DNA of 64,000 nucleotides from Candidatus Methanoperedens sp. (GCA_026552955.1 JAPMTS010000047.1:80485-144484), one strand, 5' to 3'. Counted from the stretch's first letter, positions 44,856 to 54,553 are shown. Translations and numbers: made by a program. The notes: generated by a model not told the origin, from the letters alone.

Positions 44856-44871
44856 TTTCGGGTACCCTAAT
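44856..44871. promoter_or_regulatory. Second, weaker DtxR-type palindrome upstream of the TATA box
   Basis: CTTTCGGGTACCCTAA has a perfect GGGTACCC core and one good CCTAA-like arm. It abuts the BRE/TATA region on the side away from the gene, so the two operators bracket the TATA box. Confidence 0.6.
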
Positions 44872-44927
44872 GAAATGTTAGGCAAGGAGTAATTAATTTT
44901 CGAATTTAATTAAGGTTAGTTTTACTA

Positions 44928-44959
44928 GAACACAGATGACACGGATTTTCACGGATCCG
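44928..44959. repeat. Second occurrence of the CACGGAT repeat
   Basis: GAACACAGATGACACGGATT then TTCACGGATCCG matches the left arm of the hairpin at 23689, including GATGACACGGATTTTCACGGAT-type spacing. The right arm is missing here. Confidence 0.75.
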
Positions 44960-44985
44960 TTCGAATCTGTATTCCATTCTACAAA

Positions 44986-46476
44986 TTATTTCCTGAATTC
45001 AAACCTGGCCTTAAAATGCCTCATGGGAAGATCCCTGCCATAAGTGACATTTACCGCAGGGATCTTATCCCTGTTTTCATACAGGATCTTTACTGCCTCT
45101 GCCGTCGAATCAAGGTCCTTCTTCTCATACCTGAGCCTCGGGATGGCAAATCTTACAAAATTGAACTCAGGAAGTATTTCTTTTTGTTCCTTCTTATCAT
45201 AGTATCCAAATGAAAAATTCCCCAGTTCAATTGCCCTGTGGCCATAAGCAGCCAGGAGAATCGCAGTGAACGCCACGCCGCCGAAATCTTCAGGTTTCAT
45301 TGCAGTATCCGCAAAAAATTTATTCATATCAAGATAAACTGCATGGCCGCCTATTGGAGTTATTACAGGTAATCCATGTTTATGGAGTTCCTCGCCAAAA
45401 TCCTTTACCTGGTCAATCCTGTAGGTCAGGTATTCTTCTTTCACAGCAATCTTCAAACCCACAGCAAGCGTCATAATGTCCCTGCCCGATAATCCACCAT
45501 AGGTAGGGTGTCCCTCTTTATCAATTTGATATCCCATCAGAGCATCCGGGATATCCGGATATTTCTTCACGAAAAGTCCTTTATCTTTTAAGAAAAGTCC
45601 CCCGCCCATATTTACAAGCCCGTCTTTTTTGAAACTTATCGTGAAGCCATCCACATACGAAAACATCTCTTTGACGATCGTTCTTATTTCTTTATTCCTG
45701 TACCCTTTTTCATAGTGCTGTATGAACCAGGCGTTTTCCGCGAATCTGCAGGCATCAAAAAAGAGGGGAATATCATGATCATGGGAAAGCCTGGAAACTT
45801 CACTGATATTTTCCATAGAGACTGGCTGGCCTCCGCCAGTATTATTTGTTATTGTCAGGTATGAAAGAGGTATTTTCTCACCGGATTGTTCCAGAAGCCT
45901 CTTGAATCTTTCCACATCCATATTTCCTTTAAAATGAGAGCCTGGACTCTCACTTATGAGTTCCGGTGAAAAAAGATTCACTGCTTGCATATTATTTCGT
46001 TTGATATTTGCTCCGGTCGTATCAAAATGCCCATTTCCGGGAATTATGAGGTCCCTGCCCAGCCGTCCTACCATAGTAAAAAGAGCATCTTCGCCCGGTC
46101 TTCCCTGGTGAAAAATAAAGGCATTTGGCCTGTCTGAGTTAGGATCATTGAAGAACTCTTCCCCGAAGGTTTCCCGGATCTGCTTCATTACCAGGAAATA
46201 TCCTCTATTTGACCCATAGGCTTCATCCCCAAGATGCAGGGCTGCCCATTGTTCATTTGTCATCGAGGTGGTCCCGGAATCGGATAAAAGATCGCATCCT
46301 GTGATCATCTCTGAAGGGAAAAAGAACATATTCAGGCCTGCTATGTCAAGCATTTCTGCGCGCTCTGTGGGTGTGAAGATATTTTTGAATTCTATTGAAT
46401 GGTTAAAATACGGTCTTGAATGTGCTTTAAGGTCTTTTTCTTCAGGGAATTTTTTTATTAAGTCTGATATTCTCAT
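44986..46476 (-). CDS. Tryptophanase/tyrosine phenol-lyase family PLP enzyme
   Basis: A 496-aa beta-eliminating lyase. Family landmarks are TDSG-like LLSDSGTTSMTNEQWAAL, GDEAYGSNRGYF, FHQGRPGEDALF near the PLP phosphate site, FFDACRFAENAWFI with the pyridine Asp, and the PLP Lys in TISFKKDGLVNMGGG. These enzymes split tryptophan to indole or tyrosine to phenol, plus pyruvate and ammonia. The motif around Lys (SFKKDGLVN) is closer to tyrosine phenol-lyase, but the substrate is not certain. No permease gene is adjacent. Confidence 0.85.
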   Translation of the reverse strand: MRISDLIKKFPEEKDLKAHSRPYFNHSIEFKNIFTPTERAEMLDIAGLNMFFFPSEMITGCDLLSDSGTTSMTNEQWAALHLGDEAYGSNRGYFLVMKQIRETFGEEFFNDPNSDRPNAFIFHQGRPGEDALFTMVGRLGRDLIIPGNGHFDTTGANIKRNNMQAVNLFSPELISESPGSHFKGNMDVERFKRLLEQSGEKIPLSYLTITNNTGGGQPVSMENISEVSRLSHDHDIPLFFDACRFAENAWFIQHYEKGYRNKEIRTIVKEMFSYVDGFTISFKKDGLVNMGGGLFLKDKGLFVKKYPDIPDALMGYQIDKEGHPTYGGLSGRDIMTLAVGLKIAVKEEYLTYRIDQVKDFGEELHKHGLPVITPIGGHAVYLDMNKFFADTAMKPEDFGGVAFTAILLAAYGHRAIELGNFSFGYYDKKEQKEILPEFNFVRFAIPRLRYEKKDLDSTAEAVKILYENRDKIPAVNVTYGRDLPMRHFKARFEFRK

Positions 46477-46517
46477 AGGTTGATCTCTTCGTTAAAAGGT
46501 ATTTCCGGTAATTCATC

Positions 46518-47312
46518 CTACTCTATTATGATCCCTGCATATCCGACAACGGAGGCAAAATCCCCTGTAATATCCCCGCTCGTACTGTATTTAACCAGGG
46601 TTCCTTTCTTTGCACCAAGTGCTTTTGAGGCTGTAAGCATCGCTGCAATTGGTCCGTATCCGCACGCTGAAGCGTTGCGTTCATACAATTTCCGATAAAA
46701 GCCAGGAATATCAAGATCAAGTATCGATTGAATAAAATAGGCGTCATCCAGGCGTGCTACCTTATCCGGTTTATAATGGGAAAAATCACTTGATGCGATT
46801 ATCACGACTTTCTTATTCACTTTGCGCACAGCTTCGGCAAGTTCCATGCCCACATCGAGAGCAGTTTCTTCATCCTGCATTCCCATGCAGATAGATACTA
46901 TTTTGAAATCACGGAAAAGGTGCTGTAAAAAAGGAAGCTGTACTTCAATAGAATGTTCATATTTATGAGCTGTTTCATCAGTATCGATTATCCTTCTGGG
47001 CAATGCTTTGATGAATTCAATATCAGAGTCCACCTCACCAAGAGGCGTGCTCCAAATTTCGCTTGATACGGATGCTCCGAAGCCATATCCTGTATGATTC
47101 GGCCCCAGCAGCACAAAAGTGTCAGCCTCCGGAAGCATCGAATATACATGTGCTGCCGTATTTCCGGAATATATATATCCTGCATGAGGGACAACGGCCC
47201 CAAGAACTGGTTTTTTACATGCCTGTATACCATCAAAGCATCGGCTGACCTCCCTGTTCAGGTCGTTTTTATTGCGCGGGTAAAATTGCCCCGAAACCGC
47301 CGGAGCTCTCAT
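46518..47312 (-). CDS. MEMO1 family protein
   Basis: A 264-aa protein of the MEMO1 family, related in fold to class III extradiol dioxygenases. Motifs include MRAPAVSGQFYP at the N-terminus, VVPHAGYIYSGNTAAHVY near residue 41, LLGPNHTGYG near 70, IASSDFSHY near 172 and the C-terminal SGDITGD. His in PHAGY, PNHTG and FSHY would form the metal site; human MEMO1 binds copper or iron. It sits 6 nt after rpsB, its usual archaeal neighbour. Confidence 0.93.
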   Translation of the reverse strand: MRAPAVSGQFYPRNKNDLNREVSRCFDGIQACKKPVLGAVVPHAGYIYSGNTAAHVYSMLPEADTFVLLGPNHTGYGFGASVSSEIWSTPLGEVDSDIEFIKALPRRIIDTDETAHKYEHSIEVQLPFLQHLFRDFKIVSICMGMQDEETALDVGMELAEAVRKVNKKVVIIASSDFSHYKPDKVARLDDAYFIQSILDLDIPGFYRKLYERNASACGYGPIAAMLTASKALGAKKGTLVKYSTSGDITGDFASVVGYAGIIIE

Positions 47313-47318
47313 ATTCTC

Positions 47319-47945
47319 CTAAAGTTCAGCTTCGAAATCTGCTACTGTATGTGTTATAGTATCCCCTCTTGCCTCAAGGGTCTTCTTTGCTAGAAGCCAA
47401 TATATTAACGCCAGCGCTTTCCTGCCCTTATTATTTGTAGGAATTACCAGGTCAACATTGGTCAATGAATTGTTGGTATCACAAAGGCCTATTACCGGTA
47501 TGCCCACATTTACTGCTTCGTTCACTGCCTGCATATCTCCTGATGGATCTGTTACAACGAGAACATCGGGTTCTATGAATTTATGCAATTTCGGATTTGT
47601 CATAGTTCCGGGGATAAACCTGCCCGTTTCTGCTCTTGCACCGATTACCTTTGCAAACATCTCTGATGGATAATGACCGTATTGCCTTGCAGATACGACC
47701 AGGATCTTTTGCGGGTCATACTTTGCAAGTAATTTTGCAGCCAGTCTTATTCTCTGGTCAGTCGCCTGTATATCCAGTACATATAATCCATCAGTCCTGA
47801 CGCGATATACAAAGCGCATCATTTCTTTTGTTTTTTGCTGTGTACCAATATGGATACCTGCAGTCAGGTATTCATCCTGCGGAATGATCGATTCATAACT
47901 AGTATCCTGTTTTACATCCTGTTTTATATCAATAATATCTTCCAT
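47319..47945 (-). CDS. rpsB: 30S ribosomal protein S2
   Basis: A 208-aa archaeal uS2. The core [43 protein letters not shown] and [13 protein letters not shown], then [30 protein letters not shown], is the conserved ribosomal protein. It has the short N-terminal extension typical of archaea. It lies between rpoK and the MEMO1 gene in the classic archaeal cluster. Confidence 0.97.
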   Translation of the reverse strand: MEDIIDIKQDVKQDTSYESIIPQDEYLTAGIHIGTQQKTKEMMRFVYRVRTDGLYVLDIQATDQRIRLAAKLLAKYDPQKILVVSARQYGHYPSEMFAKVIGARAETGRFIPGTMTNPKLHKFIEPDVLVVTDPSGDMQAVNEAVNVGIPVIGLCDTNNSLTNVDLVIPTNNKGRKALALIYWLLAKKTLEARGDTITHTVADFEAEL

Positions 47946-47956
47946 TTAAATCACAC

Positions 47957-48154
47957 CTATGAAGCTTTTTTCTTTTCAATATATACTCTTTTTACTGTAA
48001 TCGGGATTACTCCCTGTTCCAACTCTGCCATAGCTAAATCTATGGGCTCACCTTTATCGACATCTATCAAAACCGGCGCTCCAAGGGAAATCTGAAGTGC
48101 CCTTGCACCGATAATTCTTGCTCGCTCATATCGCGTCATCTTGATTTCACTCAC
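47957..48154 (-). CDS. rpoK: RNA polymerase subunit K (Rpo6)
   Basis: A 65-aa subunit equivalent to eukaryotic Rpb6 and bacterial omega, which clamps the largest subunit. [25 protein letters not shown] and [13 protein letters not shown] are characteristic. The start is GTG 48154, supported by GAGGTGA just upstream; ATG 48139 is possible. It lies between tRNA-Pro and rpsB in the operon. Confidence 0.95.
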   Translation of the reverse strand: MSEIKMTRYERARIIGARALQISLGAPVLIDVDKGEPIDLAMAELEQGVIPITVKRVYIEKKKAS

Positions 48155-48273
48155 TAAATCACCTCAAAAACAACTTTAGTACCACAAAGTTCAATGAATT
48201 CAATTGTTATATGCATATTTTGTTCCCAGAGTCCCTCTGGGAGTGGTTCATGTTCTTTTCCATAGCCGGGAGA

Positions 48274-48348
48274 TGGGGTTGCTGAGATTTGAACTCAGGT
48301 CACAGCGTCCCGAACGCTATAGGATGGACCAGGCTACCCTACAACCCC
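48274..48348 (-). tRNA. tRNA-Pro (anticodon CGG)
   Basis: The minus strand folds as a tRNA: acceptor GGGGTTG/CAACCCC, anticodon stem TAGCG/CGCTG with loop TTCGGGA (anticodon CGG), T-arm CTGAG-TTCAAAT-CTCAG and discriminator A. No CCA is encoded and no intron is seen. It starts 3 nt after the rpoN stop codon and lies in front of rpoK, so it is embedded in a ribosomal/RNA polymerase operon and must be cut from that transcript. Confidence 0.93.
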
Positions 48349-48351
48349 TCC

Positions 48352-48537
48352 TTACTGGTACGGTGCCAGGAGGTCCACCAACTCTACGTGTGTCAGCAGC
48401 ATTCGCCTGCAGCAGTATCGTTCTATTCCCAGGTCAGTGAGGACTTTGCCGGCGTCCTCAGTCTGAGATCGTTTCTTGTATTCATCCCATACGCTGGAAA
48501 CGACTTTACCGCATGAAAAACATCGTACCGGTATCAT
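48352..48537 (-). CDS. rpoN: RNA polymerase subunit N (Rpo10)
   Basis: A 61-aa zinc-binding subunit equivalent to Rpb10. The CFSCG near the N-terminus and [19 protein letters not shown] supply the four zinc Cys and the conserved CCRR. It lies between rps9 and tRNA-Pro, only 3 nt from each. Confidence 0.97.
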   Translation of the reverse strand: MIPVRCFSCGKVVSSVWDEYKKRSQTEDAGKVLTDLGIERYCCRRMLLTHVELVDLLAPYQ

Positions 48538-48540
48538 GGT

Positions 48541-48939
48541 TCACCTGTATGACTTCTGTCTTCTCTTTCTGGCTCCGCGACCGCCGAATTTCTTTGGCAG
48601 TTTGTAACGGGTATCGTTCACCAGCAGACTTCTGTCATACTGTGCCATAGCGTCTCTGAGCGCTGTGTCATTTGTCCATTCCACAAGACCTCTTGCGATT
48701 GCTGTGCGAACAGCGCCTGCCTGTCCAAATATACCGCCGCCGTGAACATTCACGTCGATATCAACGGTTGGGATGACATTACCTGCAAAATCCAGAGGCT
48801 CAGACATTTTTAAACGGATCAATGCAGGTTCGCATATTTCTATAGGTTTCTTGTTTACTCTTATGCGGCCTTTTCCTTCCCTGATGGTCGCTCGGGCGAT
48901 TGCGGTTTTCCTTTTTCCGGATGAATTAACGATTTTCAT
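48541..48939 (-). CDS. rps9p: 30S ribosomal protein S9
   Basis: A 132-aa archaeal uS9. [24 protein letters not shown] and the basic C-terminal tail [17 protein letters not shown], which reaches the P-site tRNA, are diagnostic. ATG 48939 is chosen because AGGTG lies 6 nt upstream; the frame extends three codons to a GTG. It follows rpl13p by 9 nt. Confidence 0.97.
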   Translation of the reverse strand: MKIVNSSGKRKTAIARATIREGKGRIRVNKKPIEICEPALIRLKMSEPLDFAGNVIPTVDIDVNVHGGGIFGQAGAVRTAIARGLVEWTNDTALRDAMAQYDRSLLVNDTRYKLPKKFGGRGARKRRQKSYR

Positions 48940-48948
48940 ATATAACAC

Positions 48949-49368
48949 CTAAAATTTTGACCCTAATCTCTTGCTCAAATCACCAAGCACCGTATAATTA
49001 CTGGTGCTAAGACGAGTAATACTTGCATCACTCAGGGTGATCGCTTGCTCTTTGCTCAGTTCAGGAGGAACTCCGACATAAACCTTTAATCTGTTATAGG
49101 CTTCTCTTCCTGTAGTTTTAGTATGGGGGATCATACCCCTGACGGTCCTTGCTATTATCTGGTCGGGTCTTCTCGGAAATCGAGGTCCGAACTCCCGTGA
49201 ACCACGGGCTGCATAAGCCTTGTACCGATCGAATGTGGTATCTTTTCGGCCTGAGATTATCGCTTTTTCAGCGTTTATGACTTTGATCTCCTCACCATTT
49301 AGTATTCGCTGTGCTATTGTGCTTGCCATTCTTCCCAGAATAAGATTATTTGCATCTATCACTGTCAT
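48949..49368 (-). CDS. rpl13p: 50S ribosomal protein L13
   Basis: A 139-aa archaeal uL13. DANNLILGRMASTIAQRILNGEEIKVINAEKAIISG and RTVRGMIPHTKTTGREAYNRLKVYVG are the conserved blocks. It is in the order L18e-L13-S9, with 4 nt between it and L18e. Confidence 0.97.
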   Translation of the reverse strand: MTVIDANNLILGRMASTIAQRILNGEEIKVINAEKAIISGRKDTTFDRYKAYAARGSREFGPRFPRRPDQIIARTVRGMIPHTKTTGREAYNRLKVYVGVPPELSKEQAITLSDASITRLSTSNYTVLGDLSKRLGSKF

Positions 49369-49372
49369 GTTA

Positions 49373-49735
49373 TCACCCGATTATCCTTACCCTGGAGCCT
49401 TCCGGGTTCTTGTTCATCAGTTCTTCTATTGAGAGGCACGAGCCTCCGGCTTCTATAATCTTGTTCCTTGCGCCCTCAGAGAAACTTACCGCTGCAACAG
49501 TCAATTGATGATTCAATTCACCTGCACCCAGGACTTTGCCCGGAACAAGGATCAGATCTTTCTCTTTTGTGTACCTGTTGATCCTGCTGAGGTTGACTTC
49601 TGCGGCATTCCTTGTGGGGCGCTCAAGCCTTAACGCAATATCACGCCATAGTGGGACCTTTTTGTCCCTGGATTGTTCTTTAAGACCTGATATAAGGTCT
49701 AGCAATCTTGCATTTGTTTTATAATTATTTTTCAT
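49373..49735 (-). CDS. rpl18e: 50S ribosomal protein L18e
   Basis: A 120-aa archaeal and eukaryotic-type L18e. TNARLLDLISGLKEQSRDKKVPLWRDIALRLERPTRNAAEVNLSRI and VLGAGELNHQLTVAAVSFSEGAR are characteristic. ATG 49735 is chosen for the GGAGG 7 nt before it; the frame extends seven codons. It is the first gene of the operon. A 130-nt leader able to form three hairpins precedes it, and rpoD, often found upstream in archaea, is not there. Confidence 0.95.
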   Translation of the reverse strand: MKNNYKTNARLLDLISGLKEQSRDKKVPLWRDIALRLERPTRNAAEVNLSRINRYTKEKDLILVPGKVLGAGELNHQLTVAAVSFSEGARNKIIEAGGSCLSIEELMNKNPEGSRVRIIG

Positions 49736-49865
49736 TCTTTTCCTCCGTAAGACCATGTATGGTCCGACTCATGCATACCATACGGTTTTACTGCATTCGG
49801 ATTGTTTCAATCCATACGCCGCAGGCTTTTACCTGCTACGGTTAATATTGAACCACAAAAATTTG
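49736..49865 (-). promoter_or_regulatory. Structured 5' leader of the L18e-L13-S9 operon
   Basis: A TATA-like TATTTAAAAAGG near 49885-49895 predicts +1 near 49865. The leader then has three hairpins: GCAGG/CCTGC (49821-49836), GGATTG-AAA-CAATCC (49799-49813) and GTATGGT/ACCATAC (49757-49783). The last ends about 10 nt before the GGAGG of rpl18e. Long folded leaders are rare in archaea; ribosomal-protein autoregulation would be one explanation. Confidence 0.5.
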
Positions 49866-49902
49866 ATTCAGGTTGCCTTAATTCCTTTTTAAATACATAA
49901 AC

Positions 49903-50529
49903 TTACCGCAGTGCTTTACAAGAATTTATCAACCTCTCGCAAACAATCAGGTCCCCGGGTGAATTAACATTGATCGCAAGTTCTTCATCTTCAAGTATCA
50001 GGTTATAATCCTCCTGCTCATTATGAATACTTCCTGCATCAAGGATGTTTATTCCGCACGGGACGATGAAATCACTATTCTTATGAAAAACAGTATCCGG
50101 CCTCAGGCCAAGGCTTGTGAATACATCAAGTTTCATGTGGACAGAAAGTGCAGGGGTTTTTACCTCATAATATTTTTCGATAATCCTGTCTATAAGTCCG
50201 CTCGTGACAAGGGGAAGGTCGGCCATCATGATGAGAACACGCCCACAGATACCTGCTTCTTCAACTGCTGCTATCATGTCATTAACAAAACCTGCGCCCT
50301 GGGTATGGATAATTTCAACTTTATCATGGTCTTTCTTAAAGTCATCCAGCCAATCATTGGTTCTTTTCACCCGTGGTGATGTTGCCACAAAAATGTGTTC
50401 GATGTTCCTTGAACCAAGAAGCGCTTCAAGCACGTATTGTATCAATGGTTTATCATAAAGGGGAGTGAGAGGTTTTTCATCTTTTCCGAGGCGTTTTCCC
50501 ATGCCTCCGGCCATTACAATAGCATCCAT
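49903..50529 (-). CDS. cobY: Adenosylcobinamide-phosphate guanylyltransferase
   Basis: A 208-aa nucleotidyltransferase that activates adenosylcobinamide phosphate with GTP. VMAGGMGKRLGKDEKPLTPLYDKPLIQYVLEAL is the NTP-binding signature, and ADLPLV carries the metal Asp. CobY is the archaeal replacement of the bacterial CobU transferase. It is the last gene of the cobamide operon; its start overlaps the end of cobS by 16 nt. Confidence 0.9.
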   Translation of the reverse strand: MDAIVMAGGMGKRLGKDEKPLTPLYDKPLIQYVLEALLGSRNIEHIFVATSPRVKRTNDWLDDFKKDHDKVEIIHTQGAGFVNDMIAAVEEAGICGRVLIMMADLPLVTSGLIDRIIEKYYEVKTPALSVHMKLDVFTSLGLRPDTVFHKNSDFIVPCGINILDAGSIHNEQEDYNLILEDEELAINVNSPGDLIVCERLINSCKALR

Positions 50530-51278
50530 CCTAAACCTCCGATATACAGCAGGGCTGCAAGGCGTCCGATCTCATTTGACGCCCCCACAACATCTCCGCT
50601 CACGCCTCCAAAATGGCGGTTTGCCGTATTAAGGACCAGAAGTCCTGCCAATTGGGATACTATGAAGGCAGAAATACCCATGACCCCAAGAACAACATAA
50701 CACACTGCTGCCGAAAAAATAGTTCCAAGAATGAGATCGGAGCGTTTTGTATTATTCACGGTCATTGCCCCGAAACCTTTATGCAGGCTCCTGCCAAAAG
50801 CAGCCACAGTGACCATGGATTGCTTGGCGCTCGTTTCTGCCACTATCAATGCAAAAGGGAGAACTACAAAAAATTCTGATTCCTGGATAGATATAAGAGA
50901 TGCGAACAGACCAATAAGTGCTATCATGCAAAAAACAATGCCCCCGGTACCGATAGCCGTATCTCGCATGGCAGCGATCTTTTTATCTTTAGTTCCATGC
51001 GTGGCCAAACCATCGCCAAAATCAGCAAGCCCGTCAATATGATTGAATCCTGTTATATAATAGATCGATATAATCACGAACAGTGAAACTATTGTGGGGG
51101 GGAAAAATGTTGTTAATGCTATCACAATTAATGCAAGAATTAATCCAATGACGCTACCCACTACTGGAAAAAGATATATGTGCTTCATTAGGTTTTCGAT
51201 CCCCTCCATGGTTATACCCACGGGTATCGTAGAAAGAAAACCAAAACCATTTCGAAAGGCTAATATGAAGTTTCTCAT
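50514..51278 (-). CDS. cobS: Adenosylcobinamide-GDP ribazoletransferase
   Basis: A 254-aa membrane enzyme that joins adenosylcobinamide-GDP to alpha-ribazole. GFNHIDGLADFGDGLATHGTKDKKIAAMRDTAIGTGG carries the conserved Asp cluster, and about six hydrophobic helices follow. Its start overlaps the end of cobZ (ATGA). Confidence 0.94.
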   Translation of the reverse strand: MRNFILAFRNGFGFLSTIPVGITMEGIENLMKHIYLFPVVGSVIGLILALIVIALTTFFPPTIVSLFVIISIYYITGFNHIDGLADFGDGLATHGTKDKKIAAMRDTAIGTGGIVFCMIALIGLFASLISIQESEFFVVLPFALIVAETSAKQSMVTVAAFGRSLHKGFGAMTVNNTKRSDLILGTIFSAAVCYVVLGVMGISAFIVSQLAGLLVLNTANRHFGGVSGDVVGASNEIGRLAALLYIGGLGWMLL

Positions 51279-51880
51279 CCGGCGAAACCGCCTGCTTTTG
51301 ACTTCTTCAATACCTTTTTCGGTTTTGTTTTCTTTGCTTTCTTTTTTTCATGTTTTGAGCCGTCATCTTTCCCCCTTGAATACATATTCGCGGATGCTCC
51401 ACCTATGAGCCCTGCAATAACATCATCCATGAATGGCCCCAGTTTTGACAATATGCCGGGTTTTATTTTATCAAATCTCACGTATTCAAATATCCCTTTG
51501 TCACCACTGATGTATTTTGCAATACTCATCCCGATCACTTCATCCACTATCAGGAATGTCAGGTCCTTATTGAAAGTCTCTTTGTTCATACCCGGAAGCT
51601 CGCCTTTCTCTCCGGCTTTTTCCAGAAGCATGCCTGCGTATAATAAAATACACAGGTTAGGGTCAGAGAGTGCATGTTTTAATTCCCTTTTAAAAACAGA
51701 CTCTGCGATCTCCTGTGTTTCAACTCCGGGATGGGGCACAAAAAGTCCCATTGCTGTAGAAACCAGCACTTCCTCTGAAAGATCCGCTTCTTCAAGGACT
51801 TTCATAATACCTATGGTATAGGAATTGTCAACTTCTCCGTTTTTTTTCTTTTTTTCATTTTTGATATTCGATAATTTCAT
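51275..51880 (-). CDS. cobZ: Alpha-ribazole phosphatase (PgpA-like CobZ)
   Basis: A 201-aa protein with an N-terminal region resembling PgpA phosphatases (MGLFVPHPGVETQEIAESVFKRELKHAL) and a Lys-rich tail. In Methanosarcina mazei such a protein, CobZ, acts as alpha-ribazole phosphatase in cobamide synthesis. ATG 51880 is preferred for the GGAG 9 nt upstream. It lies between cbiB and cobS with 15 nt and 4-nt overlap spacing, which supports the assignment. Confidence 0.85.
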   Translation of the reverse strand: MKLSNIKNEKKKKNGEVDNSYTIGIMKVLEEADLSEEVLVSTAMGLFVPHPGVETQEIAESVFKRELKHALSDPNLCILLYAGMLLEKAGEKGELPGMNKETFNKDLTFLIVDEVIGMSIAKYISGDKGIFEYVRFDKIKPGILSKLGPFMDDVIAGLIGGASANMYSRGKDDGSKHEKKKAKKTKPKKVLKKSKAGGFAG

Positions 51881-51895
51881 GATTTTCTCCAATAT

Positions 51896-52813
51896 TTAAA
51901 AAGGAACTAAGGGTATCTTCCCTATAAAGAATATTACTCCGATCACTAAAAATGATGAAACACTTATCATGAAGACCGTCTTTCGAATATGTGTTGTCCC
52001 TGGCGGTTGATATTTATCCCCCAATATGTGGTATCCCGTTTTTTCAAGCCTCACACTCATTGCGCCTGAAACAGCAGCCATTGCCCATCCTGAATTTGGT
52101 GATGCGGTCTTATTATGGTCCTGGATACTCGTTCTCAGGGAATCGAAAGGCTTGCCAGAAAAGATCGATGCAATAAATAGGAACATAATGGAGATCCTTG
52201 CTGGTACCCAGTTAGCAAGATCATCAAGCTTTGCCGAGGCATATCCAAGCTCCAAGAAAGGCTCTTTTTTATAACCCACCATGGAATCAAGCGTATTTAT
52301 CATGCGGTAAGCAAGAGCGCCCGGAAGACCAAACAATAGAAAATAAAATAATGGCGATAAGACACCATCTACAAAGCTCTCTGCCAGTGATTCAATAACT
52401 GCTGATGCTGATTGGTGTGAATTGAGCCTGGAGGTATCCCTGCCAACAAAGGTTTGTAAGTCTCGTCTTACTTTTTCGATCATTCCCGAATCCAGGTCTT
52501 TTTGTATCCCAATGGCAGAAATAAGCAGCATTCGAATGGAAAAGCTGGATTTTAAAAAATATGCCGTGATTACCATTCCTAAAATACCTGTTCCGGTAAA
52601 TTCAAGCAATCTTGCCAGCAAAACCGTTATCCCTACACAAAAAATCACCATGGATGAACCATATAATTTTCTGTATCTGCAAGGAGCAGTGTCCACGAAC
52701 CGGCTGATCAGTTTTCCCATCCATACAACGGGATGAAAATGCGAGGGCATCTCCCCGAATATGATATCAAAAAGAACTGCAAGGAGCAAAACCTTACTCC
52801 AGAATTCCATCAT
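51896..52813 (-). CDS. cbiB: Adenosylcobinamide-phosphate synthase
   Basis: A 305-aa membrane protein that attaches aminopropanol phosphate to adenosylcobyric acid. [22 protein letters not shown] is the conserved N-terminal motif, and [37 protein letters not shown] is a second. Four or five membrane segments are visible. The start overlaps the stop of cobD as ATGA. Confidence 0.93.
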   Translation of the reverse strand: MMEFWSKVLLLAVLFDIIFGEMPSHFHPVVWMGKLISRFVDTAPCRYRKLYGSSMVIFCVGITVLLARLLEFTGTGILGMVITAYFLKSSFSIRMLLISAIGIQKDLDSGMIEKVRRDLQTFVGRDTSRLNSHQSASAVIESLAESFVDGVLSPLFYFLLFGLPGALAYRMINTLDSMVGYKKEPFLELGYASAKLDDLANWVPARISIMFLFIASIFSGKPFDSLRTSIQDHNKTASPNSGWAMAAVSGAMSVRLEKTGYHILGDKYQPPGTTHIRKTVFMISVSSFLVIGVIFFIGKIPLVPF

Positions 52814-54273
52814 AAAACAGGCTCCACCACACGTTTCCAGACGTCCTTTATTTTCTTGCCGTCCATTAACTCTTTTAAAACCTTATCCGCAATTTGTCCC
52901 TGGTGGATAAGGTTGCAGCCGGCACAGCTCCACACTGTTCCGCCTGTTGACCTGTGAATAAGTTCTCCTCCTGTTTTATTATTTTCACATGGGTAGAAGG
53001 GACAGAAACAGAATGTGCAATCCTGTCCGGCAAAATGGCACGGGTAATATTCGCAATCGATCCTGCTCCGGGCGGCAGTTCCCCGAACAAGTGCTTTACC
53101 TATCTCTTTTTCTGCAAGTTCGCCTCCCCATTCCTTGATAACGCGAGAAAAGGCCCCGATCAACAAGTGGTTCTCATTTCTCCTGCGCACAGCCACACGG
53201 ATGTGATTTTCCAGATCAAAGGAAGAGCAATCCCGAATGATAATACCATGTCTTAACATGCGCCCTGTTAATTCGGCGGAAGTTAGCCCGAACTCTCTTA
53301 TATCTATCAGGATAAAATTCGTCTCGCTTGGGTATGGTCTAAAGCCCCTTATGCCCGCAAGTTTTGATATCAGCCATTCCCGTTCCTTCTTTAATAATCC
53401 AAGTGACCTTGTAATATGATCTTGATGATCCATAAGAAGCTTTTCACCCACAAGTGCAGCAATGGAATTCATGTTCCAGTGAAGGCGGATATTATTTAAC
53501 AGCCCTGCTAGAACGGGTGATGCAACAGCAAAACCGATCCTTAATCCCGGCACTGCAAAGGTTTTTGTAAGTGAACGCAAAACGACAACAAAATCGTTAC
53601 ACGCTGCAACGTCTGCAATACTTTCTCCCGGATCGGCAAGTTCAATGAAGGCCTCATCCACAAATAAGAAAACCTCTGATGAGGTGCATTTTCCGGCAAG
53701 CAGGAGGACATCTTTTCGATTCAAGAGCTTCCCGGTAGGATTGTTGGGATTGCATAGAAAAACCGCTTTACAATTATCACTATTAATGTTTAAAATATCA
53801 TCAATATCCACATATTCAATATTCGCGCCAAAGAGCCGGCACTGGAATTCATACTCTGCGAAGGTCGGAGTTGGAATTATGACCTTATCTCCCGGTTCAA
53901 TGACCGCTTGTGCAAAAAGCCGGATCAATTCTGATGAGCCATTTCCGGGGACTATTGTTTCAGGAGACACCTTAAGATAATCAGCTGCAGCTTTTCTAAA
54001 ATCAAGGTATCTGTTATCAGGATAATTGCCTATGTCCTTGTAAGAAGCTCTAAATACCGATTTCAATTTTGGCGGTCCGAGAGGATTAAGGTTTACACTG
54101 AAATCGAGTAGTTCGTTCGTGTTTTTCCCCGCATTATGGGCACTTTCAATTAATCTTGCGCCGTGAATGCATGGGACTGCGTCAAACACATTTTTGCGGA
54201 CTCTGTTATTAAGGTGCACATGGCCTTTTTTGTTTGCAGGGAATATTAAAGTGCTGTAAGGAAAAATCATCAA
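52810..54273 (-). CDS. cobD: Threonine-phosphate decarboxylase with C-terminal Cys-rich domain
   Basis: A 487-aa enzyme that makes aminopropanol phosphate for the cobamide loop. The N-terminal 380 residues are a PLP class I/II aminotransferase fold, with the Lys in [17 protein letters not shown]. The C-terminal 85 residues carry many Cys ([23 protein letters not shown]...CAGC). In Methanosarcina mazei the corresponding protein is a bifunctional threonine kinase and decarboxylase, so this domain may supply the kinase. The true start is uncertain: GTG 54219 lies about 26 nt after a TATA-like TTTAATATT. Confidence 0.87.
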   Translation of the reverse strand: MMIFPYSTLIFPANKKGHVHLNNRVRKNVFDAVPCIHGARLIESAHNAGKNTNELLDFSVNLNPLGPPKLKSVFRASYKDIGNYPDNRYLDFRKAAADYLKVSPETIVPGNGSSELIRLFAQAVIEPGDKVIIPTPTFAEYEFQCRLFGANIEYVDIDDILNINSDNCKAVFLCNPNNPTGKLLNRKDVLLLAGKCTSSEVFLFVDEAFIELADPGESIADVAACNDFVVVLRSLTKTFAVPGLRIGFAVASPVLAGLLNNIRLHWNMNSIAALVGEKLLMDHQDHITRSLGLLKKEREWLISKLAGIRGFRPYPSETNFILIDIREFGLTSAELTGRMLRHGIIIRDCSSFDLENHIRVAVRRRNENHLLIGAFSRVIKEWGGELAEKEIGKALVRGTAARSRIDCEYYPCHFAGQDCTFCFCPFYPCENNKTGGELIHRSTGGTVWSCAGCNLIHQGQIADKVLKELMDGKKIKDVWKRVVEPVL

Positions 54274-54553
54274 GAAAGACAGACAATAAAAATTATTTTG
54301 TGTTACACTATCTATACATGCTGTTTTTGTTACATTAAGATAATTTAACTGTTCGAAGACATTTGATTTTTCATCTAATTGTTATATTTTTAGGCCAACT
54401 GGCTCGGTTTTTTCAACGGTTGAAATACCACTATGCATAGATTCATTTTATCAAAACAATAAGCTTTGCCACCCTTTTCACAACAACATTTATATACTAT
54501 GATGCCTGAATCTACTATAAGACAACAAAACGTTGTCGGGGTATGAATTAAAT

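Noticed and set aside
49757..49850. Hairpins before rpl18e as a tRNA or a cobalamin riboswitch for the adjacent cob operon
   Set aside because: No T-arm or acceptor stem is formed, and the leader belongs to the ribosomal operon on the same strand; the cob genes start elsewhere.
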